Assembly (NCBI GenBank): GCA_947495165.1 | Contig: CANLXM010000002.1 | Span: forward strand, 682,001 to 746,000 | From: an uncultured Cellulomonadaceae bacterium | Lineage (GTDB): Bacteria; Actinomycetota; Actinomycetes; Actinomycetales; Cellulomonadaceae | Direction of reading: 5' to 3' | DNA: 64,000 nt | In this document: one piece after another, positions 26,092-36,800 of the stretch | How positions within the stretch are numbered: the first letter of the stretch is position 1 | How the letters are laid out: each line of letters starts with the position of its first letter | Notes under the pieces: generated by a model | Told to the model about the DNA's origin: nothing | The model's input: the letters and a program-made list of their open reading frames with translations, nothing else | Databases searched by the model: none | Translations under genes and position numbers: made by a program

Positions 26092-27252
26092 TCAGGCTGG
26101 CTGGACCGCCAGGCGGTAGCCGCGCTTGACCACGGTCTGCACCAGCTGGCGTGCCTGCGGGCCCTGCTGGCCGGCGGCCTCGCGCAGGCGGGCGACCGCG
26201 ACCTCGACGGCGTGCGGGTCGAGCGAGCAGCCGGGCAGCGCCTCGAGCAGCTCCTGGCGCGACACCACGTCCCCGGCCCGGCCCGCAAGGACGCGCAGCA
26301 CCTCGAGCCCGGTGGGCGAGAGCCGCAGCACGTGCCCGTCGAGCATCGCCGCCCGCGAGCGCACCTGGAGGCGCCCCGCGACCGTCATCAGCTCGGTCGT
26401 GCGGTCGTGCTCGTAGTGGCTGACCAGCGCACGGACGAGCGCACCCAGCCGCGAGCGCTCGGGCATCACCGGGTCGACGCCGCGCTCGAGGAGCGGGCGA
26501 GCCGTCACGGGCCCGACGGCGGCGGCCACGAGCGACGCGTCCGCGAACCGGGCGAGCACCTGGTCCGTGACGCCCTCGCGGTCGACAGCCTCGAACCAGG
26601 CGTAGGCGCCGGGCGCGGACGTGAACACGACCGCGTCGACCTCGCCGGCCGCCGTCGCGCGCACCGTGTCCTGCACGGCCTGCGGGTCCACGGGCGGACC
26701 CCAGCGGTACACCGTCAACGTCTGGACATCGGCGCCCGCGGCGGCGAGCTCGACGTCGAGGTTGTCCGCGCCGGCCCCGTGCAGCTGGATCGCGATGCGC
26801 TGCCCCGCAACCCCCTCGGTCAGCAGCAGGTCGAGGATCTCGGCGCTCGTCTCGGACTCGGCGACCCAGTCGGCGGTGAGCCCGGCCGCCTGGATGGCGC
26901 CGCGGGCCTTGGGGCCGCGGGCGATGATCCGGGCCTGCTCGAGCACCGCGTGCAGCTCGTCGGCCACCCCGGCGGTGTCGGCGGCCTCGATCCACGCCCG
27001 GAACCCGATGCCCGTCGTGGCGACGACGACGCTCGGCGGGTCGGCGATCAGAGCCCGCGTGACGGCGGCGAGCTCGGCGTCCTTCTCGTGCGGGACGATC
27101 CGCATCGCCGGGGCGTGCCGGATGGTCGCCCCGCGCCGCTCGAGCGCGGCGCTGAGCTCGGCCGAACGCCGGTCCGCGGTGATGAGCACGACGCACCCGG
27201 CCAGGACCTGCTCGAGGCCGGGCGCTGCCGCGATCTCGGGGCCGGCGGTCAT
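26092..27252 (-). CDS. nnaR: HemD-like/winged-helix regulator (NnaR type)
   Basis: A 386-residue fusion. Residues about 1-265 resemble uroporphyrinogen-III synthase (VLITADRRSAELSAALERRGA, VVVATTGIGFRAWIEAA, TSAPGAYAWFEAVDREGV). Residues about 290-385 form an OmpR-type winged helix (LRLSPTGLEVLRVLAGRAGDVVSRQELLEAL, RLREAAG, VVKRGYRLAV). This is the architecture of NnaR in Streptomyces and mycobacteria, which works with GlnR to activate nitrate/nitrite genes. Whether the HemD half still makes uroporphyrinogen III is unknown. It is the last gene of the nir unit, overlapping cobA by 4 bases. Confidence 0.9.
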   Translation of the reverse strand: MTAGPEIAAAPGLEQVLAGCVVLITADRRSAELSAALERRGATIRHAPAMRIVPHEKDAELAAVTRALIADPPSVVVATTGIGFRAWIEAADTAGVADELHAVLEQARIIARGPKARGAIQAAGLTADWVAESETSAEILDLLLTEGVAGQRIAIQLHGAGADNLDVELAAAGADVQTLTVYRWGPPVDPQAVQDTVRATAAGEVDAVVFTSAPGAYAWFEAVDREGVTDQVLARFADASLVAAAVGPVTARPLLERGVDPVMPERSRLGALVRALVSHYEHDRTTELMTVAGRLQVRSRAAMLDGHVLRLSPTGLEVLRVLAGRAGDVVSRQELLEALPGCSLDPHAVEVAVARLREAAGQQGPQARQLVQTVVKRGYRLAVQPA

Positions 27253-28037
27253 GCCCAGACGAGGGGGGCGGGGGCCAGGGTGTCCACCCGATGAGCGTAC
27301 GTGTCCACGCCCAGCAGGTCCGGGTCGGCCACGTCACCGAGCACGATCACCGCCGGCGACCGGACCCCGACCGCCGCGCAGGTCGCGAGGAGCTGGTCGA
27401 GCGGCGCGCGCGTGACCCGCTCGGCCGCCGTGCTCGCCTGCTCGGTGACGACGACGGGCAGGTCCGCCCGCGCCCCGGCGTCGAGCAGCGTCGCCACGTG
27501 GTCGGCGAGCCGCGCCACGCCCATGAGCACGACGACGGTGGCGGCCTGGGTGACGACAGCCGTGACGGCGAGGGTGGAGAGCTGGTCGTGGCCGTGCACC
27601 ACGAGCACCGACGACGAGGTGCCCCGGTGCGTGACCGGCACGTGCGCGGCGGCCGGGGCGGCGAGCACGCTCGAGACTCCGGGGATCACGTCGACCTCGA
27701 TGCCGTGCGCCCGGCAGGCCGCGATCTCCTCGCCGCCGCGCCCGAACAGGAAGCAGTCGCCGCCCTTGAGCCGCGCGACCTGGTTCCCCGCGAGCGCCTC
27801 CCGTACGAGGACCGCGTTGATCTCGGCCTGCGTCGCCGAGTGCGCCCCCGGGCGCTTCCCGACGTCGATGACCCGGACACGCGCGGGCAGGTCCAGGTTC
27901 GCTGCGGGGCCCAGGCGGTCGGCGACGACGACGTCCGCGTCCTGCAGCGCGCGCAGGCCGCGGACGGTGAGCAGGTCCACCGCACCCGGTCCGCCGCCGA
28001 CGAGGACGACCCGCCCGGTCACGCCGCCCCCGGTCAC
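27249..28037 (-). CDS. cobA: uroporphyrinogen-III C-methyltransferase
   Basis: SUMT, about 262 residues, which methylates uroporphyrinogen III at C2 and C7 to precorrin-2, the branch leading to siroheme, the cofactor of NirB. Motifs: VVLVGGGPGAVDLLTVRG, VARLKGGDCFLFGRGGEEI, VIPGVSSVLAAPAAAHVPVTHRG, VLMGVARL. The first GTG (28037) overlaps the nirD stop as GTGA. A perfect tandem 15-base duplication (28017-28046) provides a second GTG start at 28022 with the same GGGGGCGGC leader. No CysG-type oxidase/chelatase domain is attached. Confidence 0.95.
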   Translation of the reverse strand: MTGGGVTGRVVLVGGGPGAVDLLTVRGLRALQDADVVVADRLGPAANLDLPARVRVIDVGKRPGAHSATQAEINAVLVREALAGNQVARLKGGDCFLFGRGGEEIAACRAHGIEVDVIPGVSSVLAAPAAAHVPVTHRGTSSSVLVVHGHDQLSTLAVTAVVTQAATVVVLMGVARLADHVATLLDAGARADLPVVVTEQASTAAERVTRAPLDQLLATCAAVGVRSPAVIVLGDVADPDLLGVDTYAHRVDTLAPAPLVWA

Positions 28038-28456
28038 GCCGCCCCCGATCCCGTGGCCGGTCGCGCCAGGTGTACGACGCCGTCGCGCACCTGCACCGGC
28101 CACGTCACCAGGGCGACGGGGTCGCCCTTCGTGGTGTCGAGGCACTCCCCGGTGCGCAGGTCGAACACCTGCTTGTACAGCGGAGACACGATCACGGGAA
28201 CGCCGCGGCGGGTGCCGACGATGCCGCGCGACATGACCATCGCCTGCGTGTACGGCTCGTGCTGCTGCACCGCGCGGACGGTGTCGTCGAACAGGCGGAA
28301 CAGCGCGACCTGCTCGCCGTCGACGAGGGCCGCGGCGCCGCGCTCGACCGCGAGGTCGGCCAGCGCGCAGACGGCGACCCACGCCGTCGGCGACGTGTCT
28401 GCGGCCGGGAGCGACGTCGTCGGCTCCGTGGCGGGGGCGGGTGTCACGGTGGTCAT
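28034..28456 (-). CDS. nirD: nitrite reductase small subunit
   Basis: A 140-residue Rieske-fold protein, small subunit of the assimilatory NAD(P)H nitrite reductase. After a Thr/Pro/Ala-rich N terminus (about 25 residues) come WVAVCALADLAVERGAAALV, VMSRGIVGTRRGVPVIVSPL and QVFDLRTGECLD. The CxH/CxxH iron ligands of true Rieske proteins are absent, as in other NirD proteins. It overlaps nirB (ATGA) upstream and cobA (GTGA) downstream. Confidence 0.95.
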   Translation of the reverse strand: MTTVTPAPATEPTTSLPAADTSPTAWVAVCALADLAVERGAAALVDGEQVALFRLFDDTVRAVQQHEPYTQAMVMSRGIVGTRRGVPVIVSPLYKQVFDLRTGECLDTTKGDPVALVTWPVQVRDGVVHLARPATGSGAA

Positions 28457-31077
28457 GCCCGTACCTCCAGGGTGGTGCCCGCGACGAGGACGGGGCCGGA
28501 GCGTTCGGCCGGGGTGGCCGGGCGCGGCTGACCGCGCTCCGCGACGTACGCGAGGGTGTCGTCGTGCTGGTCGGGCGCGTTCACGAAGCTGCGGAAGTGC
28601 GCGAGCTTCGCGGGATCGGCGAGCGTCGCGGCCCACTCGTCCTCGTAGTTCTCGAGGTGCTGGGCCATGGCCGCGTCGAGGTCGGCCCCGATACCGAGGG
28701 AGTCCTCGAGCACCACCTGGCGGATCGCGTCGACGCCCCCCTCGTAGTCGGCAACCCACGCCGCGGTGCGCTGCAGCCGGTCGGCCGTGCGGACGTAGTA
28801 CATGAGGAAGCGGTCGATGGTGCGGACGAGGTCCTCGGTCGACAGGTCCTCGGCGAGCAGGACCGCGTGCCGCGGCGTGAAGCCGCCGTTGCCGCCGACG
28901 TACACGTTCCAGCCCTGGTCGGTCGCGATCACGCCGACGTCCTTGCCGCGGGCCTCGGCGCACTCGCGCGCGCAGCCGGAGACGCCCAGCTTGATCTTGT
29001 GCGGCGAGCGCAGGCCCCGGTACCGCAGCTCGAGGTCGACCGCGAGGCCCACCGCGTCCTGCACCCCGAACCGGCACCAGGTCGAGCCGACGCACGACTT
29101 CACGGTGCGGAGCGACTTGCCGTAGGCGTGTCCGGACTCGAAGCCCGCGTCGACCAGGCGCTGCCAGATCGCCGGCAGCTGGTCGATGCGCGCCCCGAAC
29201 ATGTCGATCCGCTGTCCGCCGGTGATCTTCGTGTAGAGCCCGAAGTCCTTGGCGACCTGCCCGATCGCGAGCAGCCCGTCGGGGGTGACCTCCCCTCCGG
29301 GGATGCGCGGCACCACGGAGTAGGTGCCGTCCTTCTGCATGTTGGCCATGACGTGGTCGTTGGTGTCCTGCAGGGTCGCCCGCTCGCCCTCGAGCACATG
29401 GGCGGGGGCGACGGCGGAGAGCATCGACGCGATCGCCGGCTTGCACAGGTCGCAGCCGCGCCCGGCCGCGTCCGTCGCGAACCGCGCCACGACCTCGCTG
29501 AACGTCGTCAGCCCTGCGGCCCGCACGGCGTCGTACAGCTGCACGCGGGACAGGTCGAAGTGCTCGCACAGGGCGTTCGAGACCTCGATGCCCGCCTGCT
29601 CGAGCTCGGTGGTCATGAGCTTCTTCACCAGCGGGAGGCAGGACCCGCAACTGGTCCCCGCCTTGGTGCAGGCCTTGACGCCCGCGAGGTCCGTGCAGCC
29701 GTGGTCGCGGACGGCGCCGCGCACCGTGCCGGCGGAGACGTTGTTGCAGGAGCACACGCCCGCGTCGTCGGGCAGCTCGAGGTCCGCGCGCGGTCCGCCG
29801 CCCTCGGGGAGCAGGAACGCCGCCGGGTCGCCGGGCAGGACCCGGCCGACCATCGGCCGCAGGCTCGCGTACGCCGACGCGTCGCCGACGAGCACACCGC
29901 CGAGGAGGGTCGTGCCGTCGTCGGCGAGGACGAGCTTCTTGTAGACGCCGCCGACGGGGTCCGCCCAGACGACCTCCATCGCACCCGGCGTCGTCGCGAA
30001 CGCGTCGCCCCACGAGGCGACGTCGACGCCCGCGAGCTTGAGCTTGGTGGCGGTGTCCGCGCCGGGGAAGGTCGCAGCGCCGCCGAGGAGGCGGTCGACG
30101 ACGATCTCCGCCATCGCGTAGCCGGGCGCCACGAGGCCCAGGCACGCCCCGCCGATGCACGCGACCTCACCGATCGCCCAGATGCCGGGGACGCCGGTCC
30201 GGCACGCGTCATCGACGACGACGCCGCCGCGCGGGCCGATCTCGAGCTCCATAGCCCGGCCGAGCTCGTCACGCGGCCGCACGCCCGTCGCCAGGACGAC
30301 GACGTCGACGTCGAGCCGCCCGCCGTCGGCGAAGTCCAGCCGGCCGACGGCGCCCGTGCGACGCGAGGGGCGCATCCGCGAGGTCGCCGTGTCGCAGCGG
30401 ACCGCGACCCCGAGGTCGTTGATGAGCCGCTTGAGCGCCTGGCCGCCACCGAGGTCGACCTGCGCGCTCATGAGGTGCGACGTGAACTGGATGACCGTCG
30501 CCTGGGCGCCGAGCGCATGCAGGGCGCCCGCCGCCTCGAGCCCGAGCAGGCCGCCGCCGATCACGGCTCCGCGGACCGGGCGGGTCCAGCGTCGGCCCTG
30601 CTCCTCGACCCACCCGCGCAGGGCGACGACGTCGTCGATCGTCCGGTAGACGAACACGCCGGGGAGGTCGGCGCCCTCGATGGGCGGGACGGCGGCGTCG
30701 GAGCCGGTCGCGAGGACCAGCTCGTCGTAGGCGTAGGTGCGCCCCGAGGCCGTGGTGACGACCTGGGCGGTCCGGTCGATCGACGTCGCGGCGTCCCCGC
30801 GGACCAGGTGCACCAGCGGGTCGTCCCACAGGGTCGCGTCGCCGAGGGCGAGGTCGTTGATGTCGCGGCCCGAGAAGAACGAGGTGAGCGCGACGCGGTC
30901 GTACGGCGCACGGGGCTCCTCGGCGAGGACGGTCACGTGGTGGGCGCCGGCGATGTCGCGGTCCCGCAGGGCCTCGACGAACCGCTGGGCGACCATGCCG
31001 CCGCCCACGACGACGACGCGGCGCTGGGCGCTGGTCGAGGAGCTGGTGCCCGGGGTCTCGGGAGTCGTCTGGTCCAT
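28453..31077 (-). CDS. nirB: nitrite reductase large subunit
   Basis: An 874-residue multidomain enzyme reducing nitrite to ammonium with NAD(P)H. In order: FAD/NAD Rossmann domains (VVVVGGGMVAQRFVEAL near residue 22), a [2Fe-2S] BFD domain at about 440-480 (VCSCNNVSAGT, TSCGSCLP), the ferredoxin-like half, and the siroheme/[4Fe-4S] site at about 661-705 (CVGSTWCRFG, then GVSGCARECAEARG). The ATG at 31077 was chosen because the Rossmann fold begins right after it; the longer open frame upstream is noncoding in style. An AC-n9-AC motif precedes it at 31123-31139. Confidence 0.96.
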   Translation of the reverse strand: MDQTTPETPGTSSSTSAQRRVVVVGGGMVAQRFVEALRDRDIAGAHHVTVLAEEPRAPYDRVALTSFFSGRDINDLALGDATLWDDPLVHLVRGDAATSIDRTAQVVTTASGRTYAYDELVLATGSDAAVPPIEGADLPGVFVYRTIDDVVALRGWVEEQGRRWTRPVRGAVIGGGLLGLEAAGALHALGAQATVIQFTSHLMSAQVDLGGGQALKRLINDLGVAVRCDTATSRMRPSRRTGAVGRLDFADGGRLDVDVVVLATGVRPRDELGRAMELEIGPRGGVVVDDACRTGVPGIWAIGEVACIGGACLGLVAPGYAMAEIVVDRLLGGAATFPGADTATKLKLAGVDVASWGDAFATTPGAMEVVWADPVGGVYKKLVLADDGTTLLGGVLVGDASAYASLRPMVGRVLPGDPAAFLLPEGGGPRADLELPDDAGVCSCNNVSAGTVRGAVRDHGCTDLAGVKACTKAGTSCGSCLPLVKKLMTTELEQAGIEVSNALCEHFDLSRVQLYDAVRAAGLTTFSEVVARFATDAAGRGCDLCKPAIASMLSAVAPAHVLEGERATLQDTNDHVMANMQKDGTYSVVPRIPGGEVTPDGLLAIGQVAKDFGLYTKITGGQRIDMFGARIDQLPAIWQRLVDAGFESGHAYGKSLRTVKSCVGSTWCRFGVQDAVGLAVDLELRYRGLRSPHKIKLGVSGCARECAEARGKDVGVIATDQGWNVYVGGNGGFTPRHAVLLAEDLSTEDLVRTIDRFLMYYVRTADRLQRTAAWVADYEGGVDAIRQVVLEDSLGIGADLDAAMAQHLENYEDEWAATLADPAKLAHFRSFVNAPDQHDDTLAYVAERGQPRPATPAERSGPVLVAGTTLEVRA

Positions 31078-31122
31078 GCCGACGACGCTAGGCGTGCCCG
31101 ATTTCTGCCGAGCACCCGCGCT

Positions 31123-31139
31123 GTTACCCGGGCGTAAAC
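31123..31139 (-). promoter_or_regulatory. GlnR-like site upstream of nirB
   Basis: In the nirB sense the sequence reads GTTTACGCCCGGGTAAC, which contains AC-n9-AC, the spacing described for actinobacterial GlnR half-sites, and is a near palindrome (GTTAC/GTAAAC). It lies 46 bases before the nirB start. A related site precedes the nitrate transporter. Confidence 0.5.
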
Positions 31140-31145
31140 CTCTCC

Positions 31146-32794
31146 TCACAGCCCCGGCACCACCCGTGTGAGCGGCGCGGGTGCCGCCGGGCGCGGCGTC
31201 CGCGCTGCCCCCGGGTCCGGGGTCGGGGCCGGCTGGGCCGGGTCGGACTCGCGGAGCCAGTCGAGGATGCCGCAGACCGGCTCGGTGCAGCCGCCGCAGC
31301 CGGTCGTCGCGCGGGTGGCGCGGGCGACGTCGTCGAGCGTGCGGGCGCCGTCGGCCCAGGACTCGACCAGGTCGCCCTTGGTGACGCCGTTGCAGCGGCA
31401 GATGGTCGCGCGGTCCGGGATCCGCACGGGCGACTCCGCCCCCGTGGCCGCGACCGGTCCCACGGCGCGGACGAGGAGCTGCGCGGGGTCGCGCGGCACG
31501 AGGGTCCCGCGGGTGTAGGCGGCGACGACGTCGGCCGCGACCGCGCCGCTGCCCACGCACGTCGCGCCGACGACCCGCCCGCCCTGGACGACGACCTCGA
31601 CGTGCCGGCCCTCGTCCGGGTCGGAGAGCCGCACGGTCCGTCGGGGGTGTGCGTCGCACCGCGGCGGCCGCTGCGTCCCGGAGATGCCCATCGTCACGAT
31701 GTCGACGCCGCGTCCCTTCACTCGCACGACGTCGTTGCCGCCCTCCCCGACGGCCGTCGCGCAGGCGTCGCGGTCGTCCTGCTCGCCGCCGGGGGCCAGC
31801 GTGGTTTCGCCGTCGGGCACGCCCGCCCGCCCCTCGGCGCGCGCCACGAGCGCCACGGCGAGCCGGCGTGCCTGGTCCCACCCGGGCGCGATCAGGCCGC
31901 GCACCCCCTCCGGAGGCTGCGCACAGTCGCCGACGGCATAGACGTCACCGTCGGCGACGCTCGCGAGGTCGTGCCCGACGACGACGCCGTGGTCGACCGG
32001 CAACCCGGCGTCACGGGCGAGCCGGGTCTCCGGTGCCGCGCCGATCGCGAGGACGAGGAGGTCCGCGGGCAGGGTCGTGGTGTCGTCGAGGCGCAGGCCC
32101 GCCAGGCGCCCGTCGGCGACGAGCACCTCGGCGGCGCCGACCCCGGTGCGGACCGTCACCCCGAGCCCGCCGAGCGCCTGGGCCGCGACCTCCCCCGCAC
32201 CCGCGTCGAGCTGCGCGTTCATCAGCCCGCGCGGGTGCACCAGGTCGACGGTGCCGCGTGCGCCGCGCCGGCCCTCGGCCGCACGCCGCGCGAGCCCGAC
32301 GGCCACCTCCACGCCGAGCACGCCCCCACCCAGCACCACCGACCGGCGCGCGTTGACTGTGGCCGCGACGATCTCCCGCGCGTCGTCGATGGTCCGCAGC
32401 ACGTGCACTCCGGGGAGCAGACCGTCACCGCGGCGGATCCCGGGCAGGTCGGGCACGCGGGCGGTCGCGCCGGTCGCGAGGACGAGCACGTCGTAGCGGT
32501 GCCGCCCACCCGCGGAGTCGGTGACGAGCTTCGCGCCGCGGTCGACGGCGACGGCCGCGAGGCCGGGCCACAGACCGATCCGCGGGTCGACGACGGGCGG
32601 CAGGCCGATCGACGCGACGTCGTACGCGCCGGCGACGACCTCGGACAGCAGCACCCGGTTGTACGGCTGGCAGTCCTCTGCGCCCAGGACGGTCACGTCG
32701 AGCGCGTGCGCACCGGCGGGCCCGGCCGCGCTCCGGGCGCACAGCTCCTCGACCAGCCGCGAGCCCACCATCCCGTTCCCGACCACGACGACCC

Positions 32795-32798
<4 letters not shown>
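31146..32798 (-). CDS. nasB: nitrate reductase electron-transfer subunit (FAD, [2Fe-2S])
   Basis: A 550-residue NAD(P)H-dependent flavoprotein. An FAD motif VVVVGNGMVGSRLVEEL opens the protein, an NAD motif SVVLGGGVLGVEVAVGLA follows at about residue 155, FAD-closing GDVYAVGDCAQPPEG at about 295, and a BFD-type [2Fe-2S] domain at about 465-510 (ICRCNGVTKGDLVE, TTGCGGCTEPVCG). This matches NasB-like subunits that pass electrons to the molybdenum subunit. It overlaps the nitrate reductase gene by ATGA. The last ~35 residues are Pro/Ala-rich. Symbol by analogy with Bacillus and Klebsiella nas systems, where naming varies. Confidence 0.88.
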
Positions 32799-35044
<2,246 letters not shown>

Positions 35045-35046
35045 GG

Positions 35047-36459
35047 TCAGACGCCCTCGGCGGCGAACGCCGAGCTGCGCCGCACGTACACCGTCCACGT
35101 CGCGGCGGCCATGGCCACGTAGACGCCCGCGAACAGGACGAGGGCGGGGACCAACGAGCCGGCGGCCGACGTCGAGAGCGCGAAGCCGCGCGGAACCAGG
35201 AAGCCGCCCAGCGCGCCGACGGCGCCAGCGATGCCGAGGCATCCCGCCGCTGCCTGCCGGGCGCGCCCCAGGCCTTCGGGTGCGACGCCGGCGCGGAAGA
35301 TGGCGGGGATCATCCGGTAGGTCGAGCCGTTGCCGACGCCGGACGCGACGAACAGCAGCAGGAACGAGCCGAAGAACAGGCCGAACGAGTGCTGCTGCAG
35401 CCCGAGCACCGCGCCGAGCGCGCCGAGGGCCAGCACCCCGAAGCACACGATCGTCAGGGGCGCGCCGCCGACGCGGTCCGCGAGGATCCCGCCCACGGGA
35501 CGCGAGAGCGCACCCACCAGGGCACCGAGGAACGCGACCGAGAGGCCGACCTCGGGGAACTGCGTCTTCAGCAGCGTGGGCAGCGCGCCGGCGTAGCCGA
35601 TGAACGAGCCGAACGTGCCGATGTACAGCACGGAGATGAGCCAGGTGTGGGGGTTGCGGCCGGCGGCGGCGAAGCTCTGCGGGTCGGAGGCGACGCCCGC
35701 GAGGTTGTCCATCCAGCGCCACGCGATCAGCGCACCGAGCAGGGCCAGCGGGATGAACACCAGGCCGGCGCGCTCGAGGTGCACACCGGCACCCGCGGTG
35801 ATGACGAGCGGCACGGCGAGCTGGACGAGGCCGGTGCCGAGGTTCCCGCCGGCCGCGTTCAGGCCCAGGGCCTTGCCCTTCTCGCGCTCGGGGTAGAAGA
35901 AGCTGATGTTGGTCATCGACGACGCGAAGTTGCCGCCGCCGAATCCTGCGAGGCCGGCCACGACGAGCAGGACGCCGAACGACGTCTCGGGTCGCTGCAC
36001 GATCCACGCCAGGCTCGCGGCGGGGATCAGGAGCAGGAGCGCGGAGATGATCGTCCAGTTGCGCCCGCCGAACACCGGGACCGCGAACGTGTACGGGACG
36101 CGCATGAACGCGCCCACGAGGCTCGGCACGGCGATCAACCAGAACTGCTGGTCGACCGTCAGGGCGAACCCGGCGCCGGGAAGCTGCGGGACGACGACGC
36201 TCCACAGGGCCCACACGCAGAACCCGATCAGCTCGGCGTAGACCGACCCGCCGAGGTTGCGCCGCGCGACCTTCCGGCCGACGTGCTGCCAGTACGCAGG
36301 GTCCTCGGGGTCCCAGCCGTCGATCCAGCGGCCTGGGCGGCGGGTGAGGGCCGGGGCTGCTGCCGGCTCGGTGACGGACGCGGGCGTGGCGAGCGTGGCG
36401 TCGTCGGGCGCTGAGGCGGGTGCGGTGACGGGTGCGGTGACGGGTGCGGGAGCGGTCAC
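35047..36459 (-). CDS. narK: nitrate/nitrite MFS transporter
   Basis: A 470-residue major facilitator of the NarK/NasA type with about 12 membrane helices. Nitrate-signature stretches are GFGGGNFASSMTNISFFYPEREKG and GVGNGSTYRMIP, each split here at its conserved Gly-Asn core. The N terminus has a short tandem repeat (APVTAPVTAPA). GTG start with AAGGAG 7 bases upstream. First gene of the nas block, so its promoter, with a GlnR-like motif at 36533-36548, probably drives narK-nasA-nasB. Confidence 0.94.
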   Translation of the reverse strand: MTAPAPVTAPVTAPASAPDDATLATPASVTEPAAAPALTRRPGRWIDGWDPEDPAYWQHVGRKVARRNLGGSVYAELIGFCVWALWSVVVPQLPGAGFALTVDQQFWLIAVPSLVGAFMRVPYTFAVPVFGGRNWTIISALLLLIPAASLAWIVQRPETSFGVLLVVAGLAGFGGGNFASSMTNISFFYPEREKGKALGLNAAGGNLGTGLVQLAVPLVITAGAGVHLERAGLVFIPLALLGALIAWRWMDNLAGVASDPQSFAAAGRNPHTWLISVLYIGTFGSFIGYAGALPTLLKTQFPEVGLSVAFLGALVGALSRPVGGILADRVGGAPLTIVCFGVLALGALGAVLGLQQHSFGLFFGSFLLLFVASGVGNGSTYRMIPAIFRAGVAPEGLGRARQAAAGCLGIAGAVGALGGFLVPRGFALSTSAAGSLVPALVLFAGVYVAMAAATWTVYVRRSSAFAAEGV

Positions 36460-36532
36460 GTCGGTGCTCCTTCCGGTGTCGGGGGCGTGGAAGGAGTCTT
36501 CAGCCGCGGTGTTTCCGCGGGACGCGGCGGGG

Positions 36533-36548
36533 GTAAATCACCCGTAAC
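36533..36548 (-). promoter_or_regulatory. GlnR-like site upstream of narK
   Basis: GTTACGGGTGATTTAC in gene sense shows AC-n9-AC and resembles the nirB site (GTTTACGCCCGGGTAAC). It lies 74 bases before the narK start. GlnR itself is not encoded in this window. Confidence 0.5.
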
Positions 36549-36682
36549 GAACTGCTCACACGCCGCCCCCGGCGGCTGTGAAGCCCCGCCCTCCCCCGCC
36601 GGCCCGCCCAGTCCGACCCCGCCCACCCCGACCCCGCCCGCCCCGACCCGGCCCGCAGCCCCACCCCTGCCTGCCCCGAAGC

Positions 36683-36757
36683 CCGCGACTTCGTGACTTC
36701 ACCCCCCACTTCGCGACATGGAAGTCGCGATCTCGCGACAAAGTCGCGAAGTCACGG
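36683..36757 (+). repeat. 75-bp four-arm palindromic repeat, copy B
   Basis: Same length, orientation and first 14 bases (CCGCGACTTCGTGA) as copies A and C. Arm 3 carries the GATCTCG variant in place of GAAGTCG, and arm 2 begins CCCCACTTCGC, so pairing is less perfect than in copy A. It follows the flavoenzyme stop by 44 bases. Confidence 0.88.
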
Positions 36758-36800
36758 ACCCTGACGGCTCGGGAGCACCGGGCCGGACGGTCGGGCAGGG

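Larger units (their letters stand above)
36460..36800. promoter_or_regulatory. intergenic region and nas promoter
   Basis: A 341-base gap. Next to narK lies the promoter region with the motif at 36533-36548 (GTTACGGGTGATTTAC in gene sense, AC-n9-AC). From about 36596 to 36660 the plus strand carries degenerate CCCCGCCC/CCCGACC repeats of no evident meaning. The 75-bp repeat copy B is at 36683-36757, 44 bases past the flavoenzyme stop at 36801. Confidence 0.6.

Noticed and set aside
28441..31137. Very long open frame (about 898 codons) on the plus strand opposite nirB-nirD
   Set aside because: It is a mirror of strongly conserved minus-strand genes; composition is Arg/Asp/Val-rich and without domains, as expected of antisense frames in high-GC DNA.
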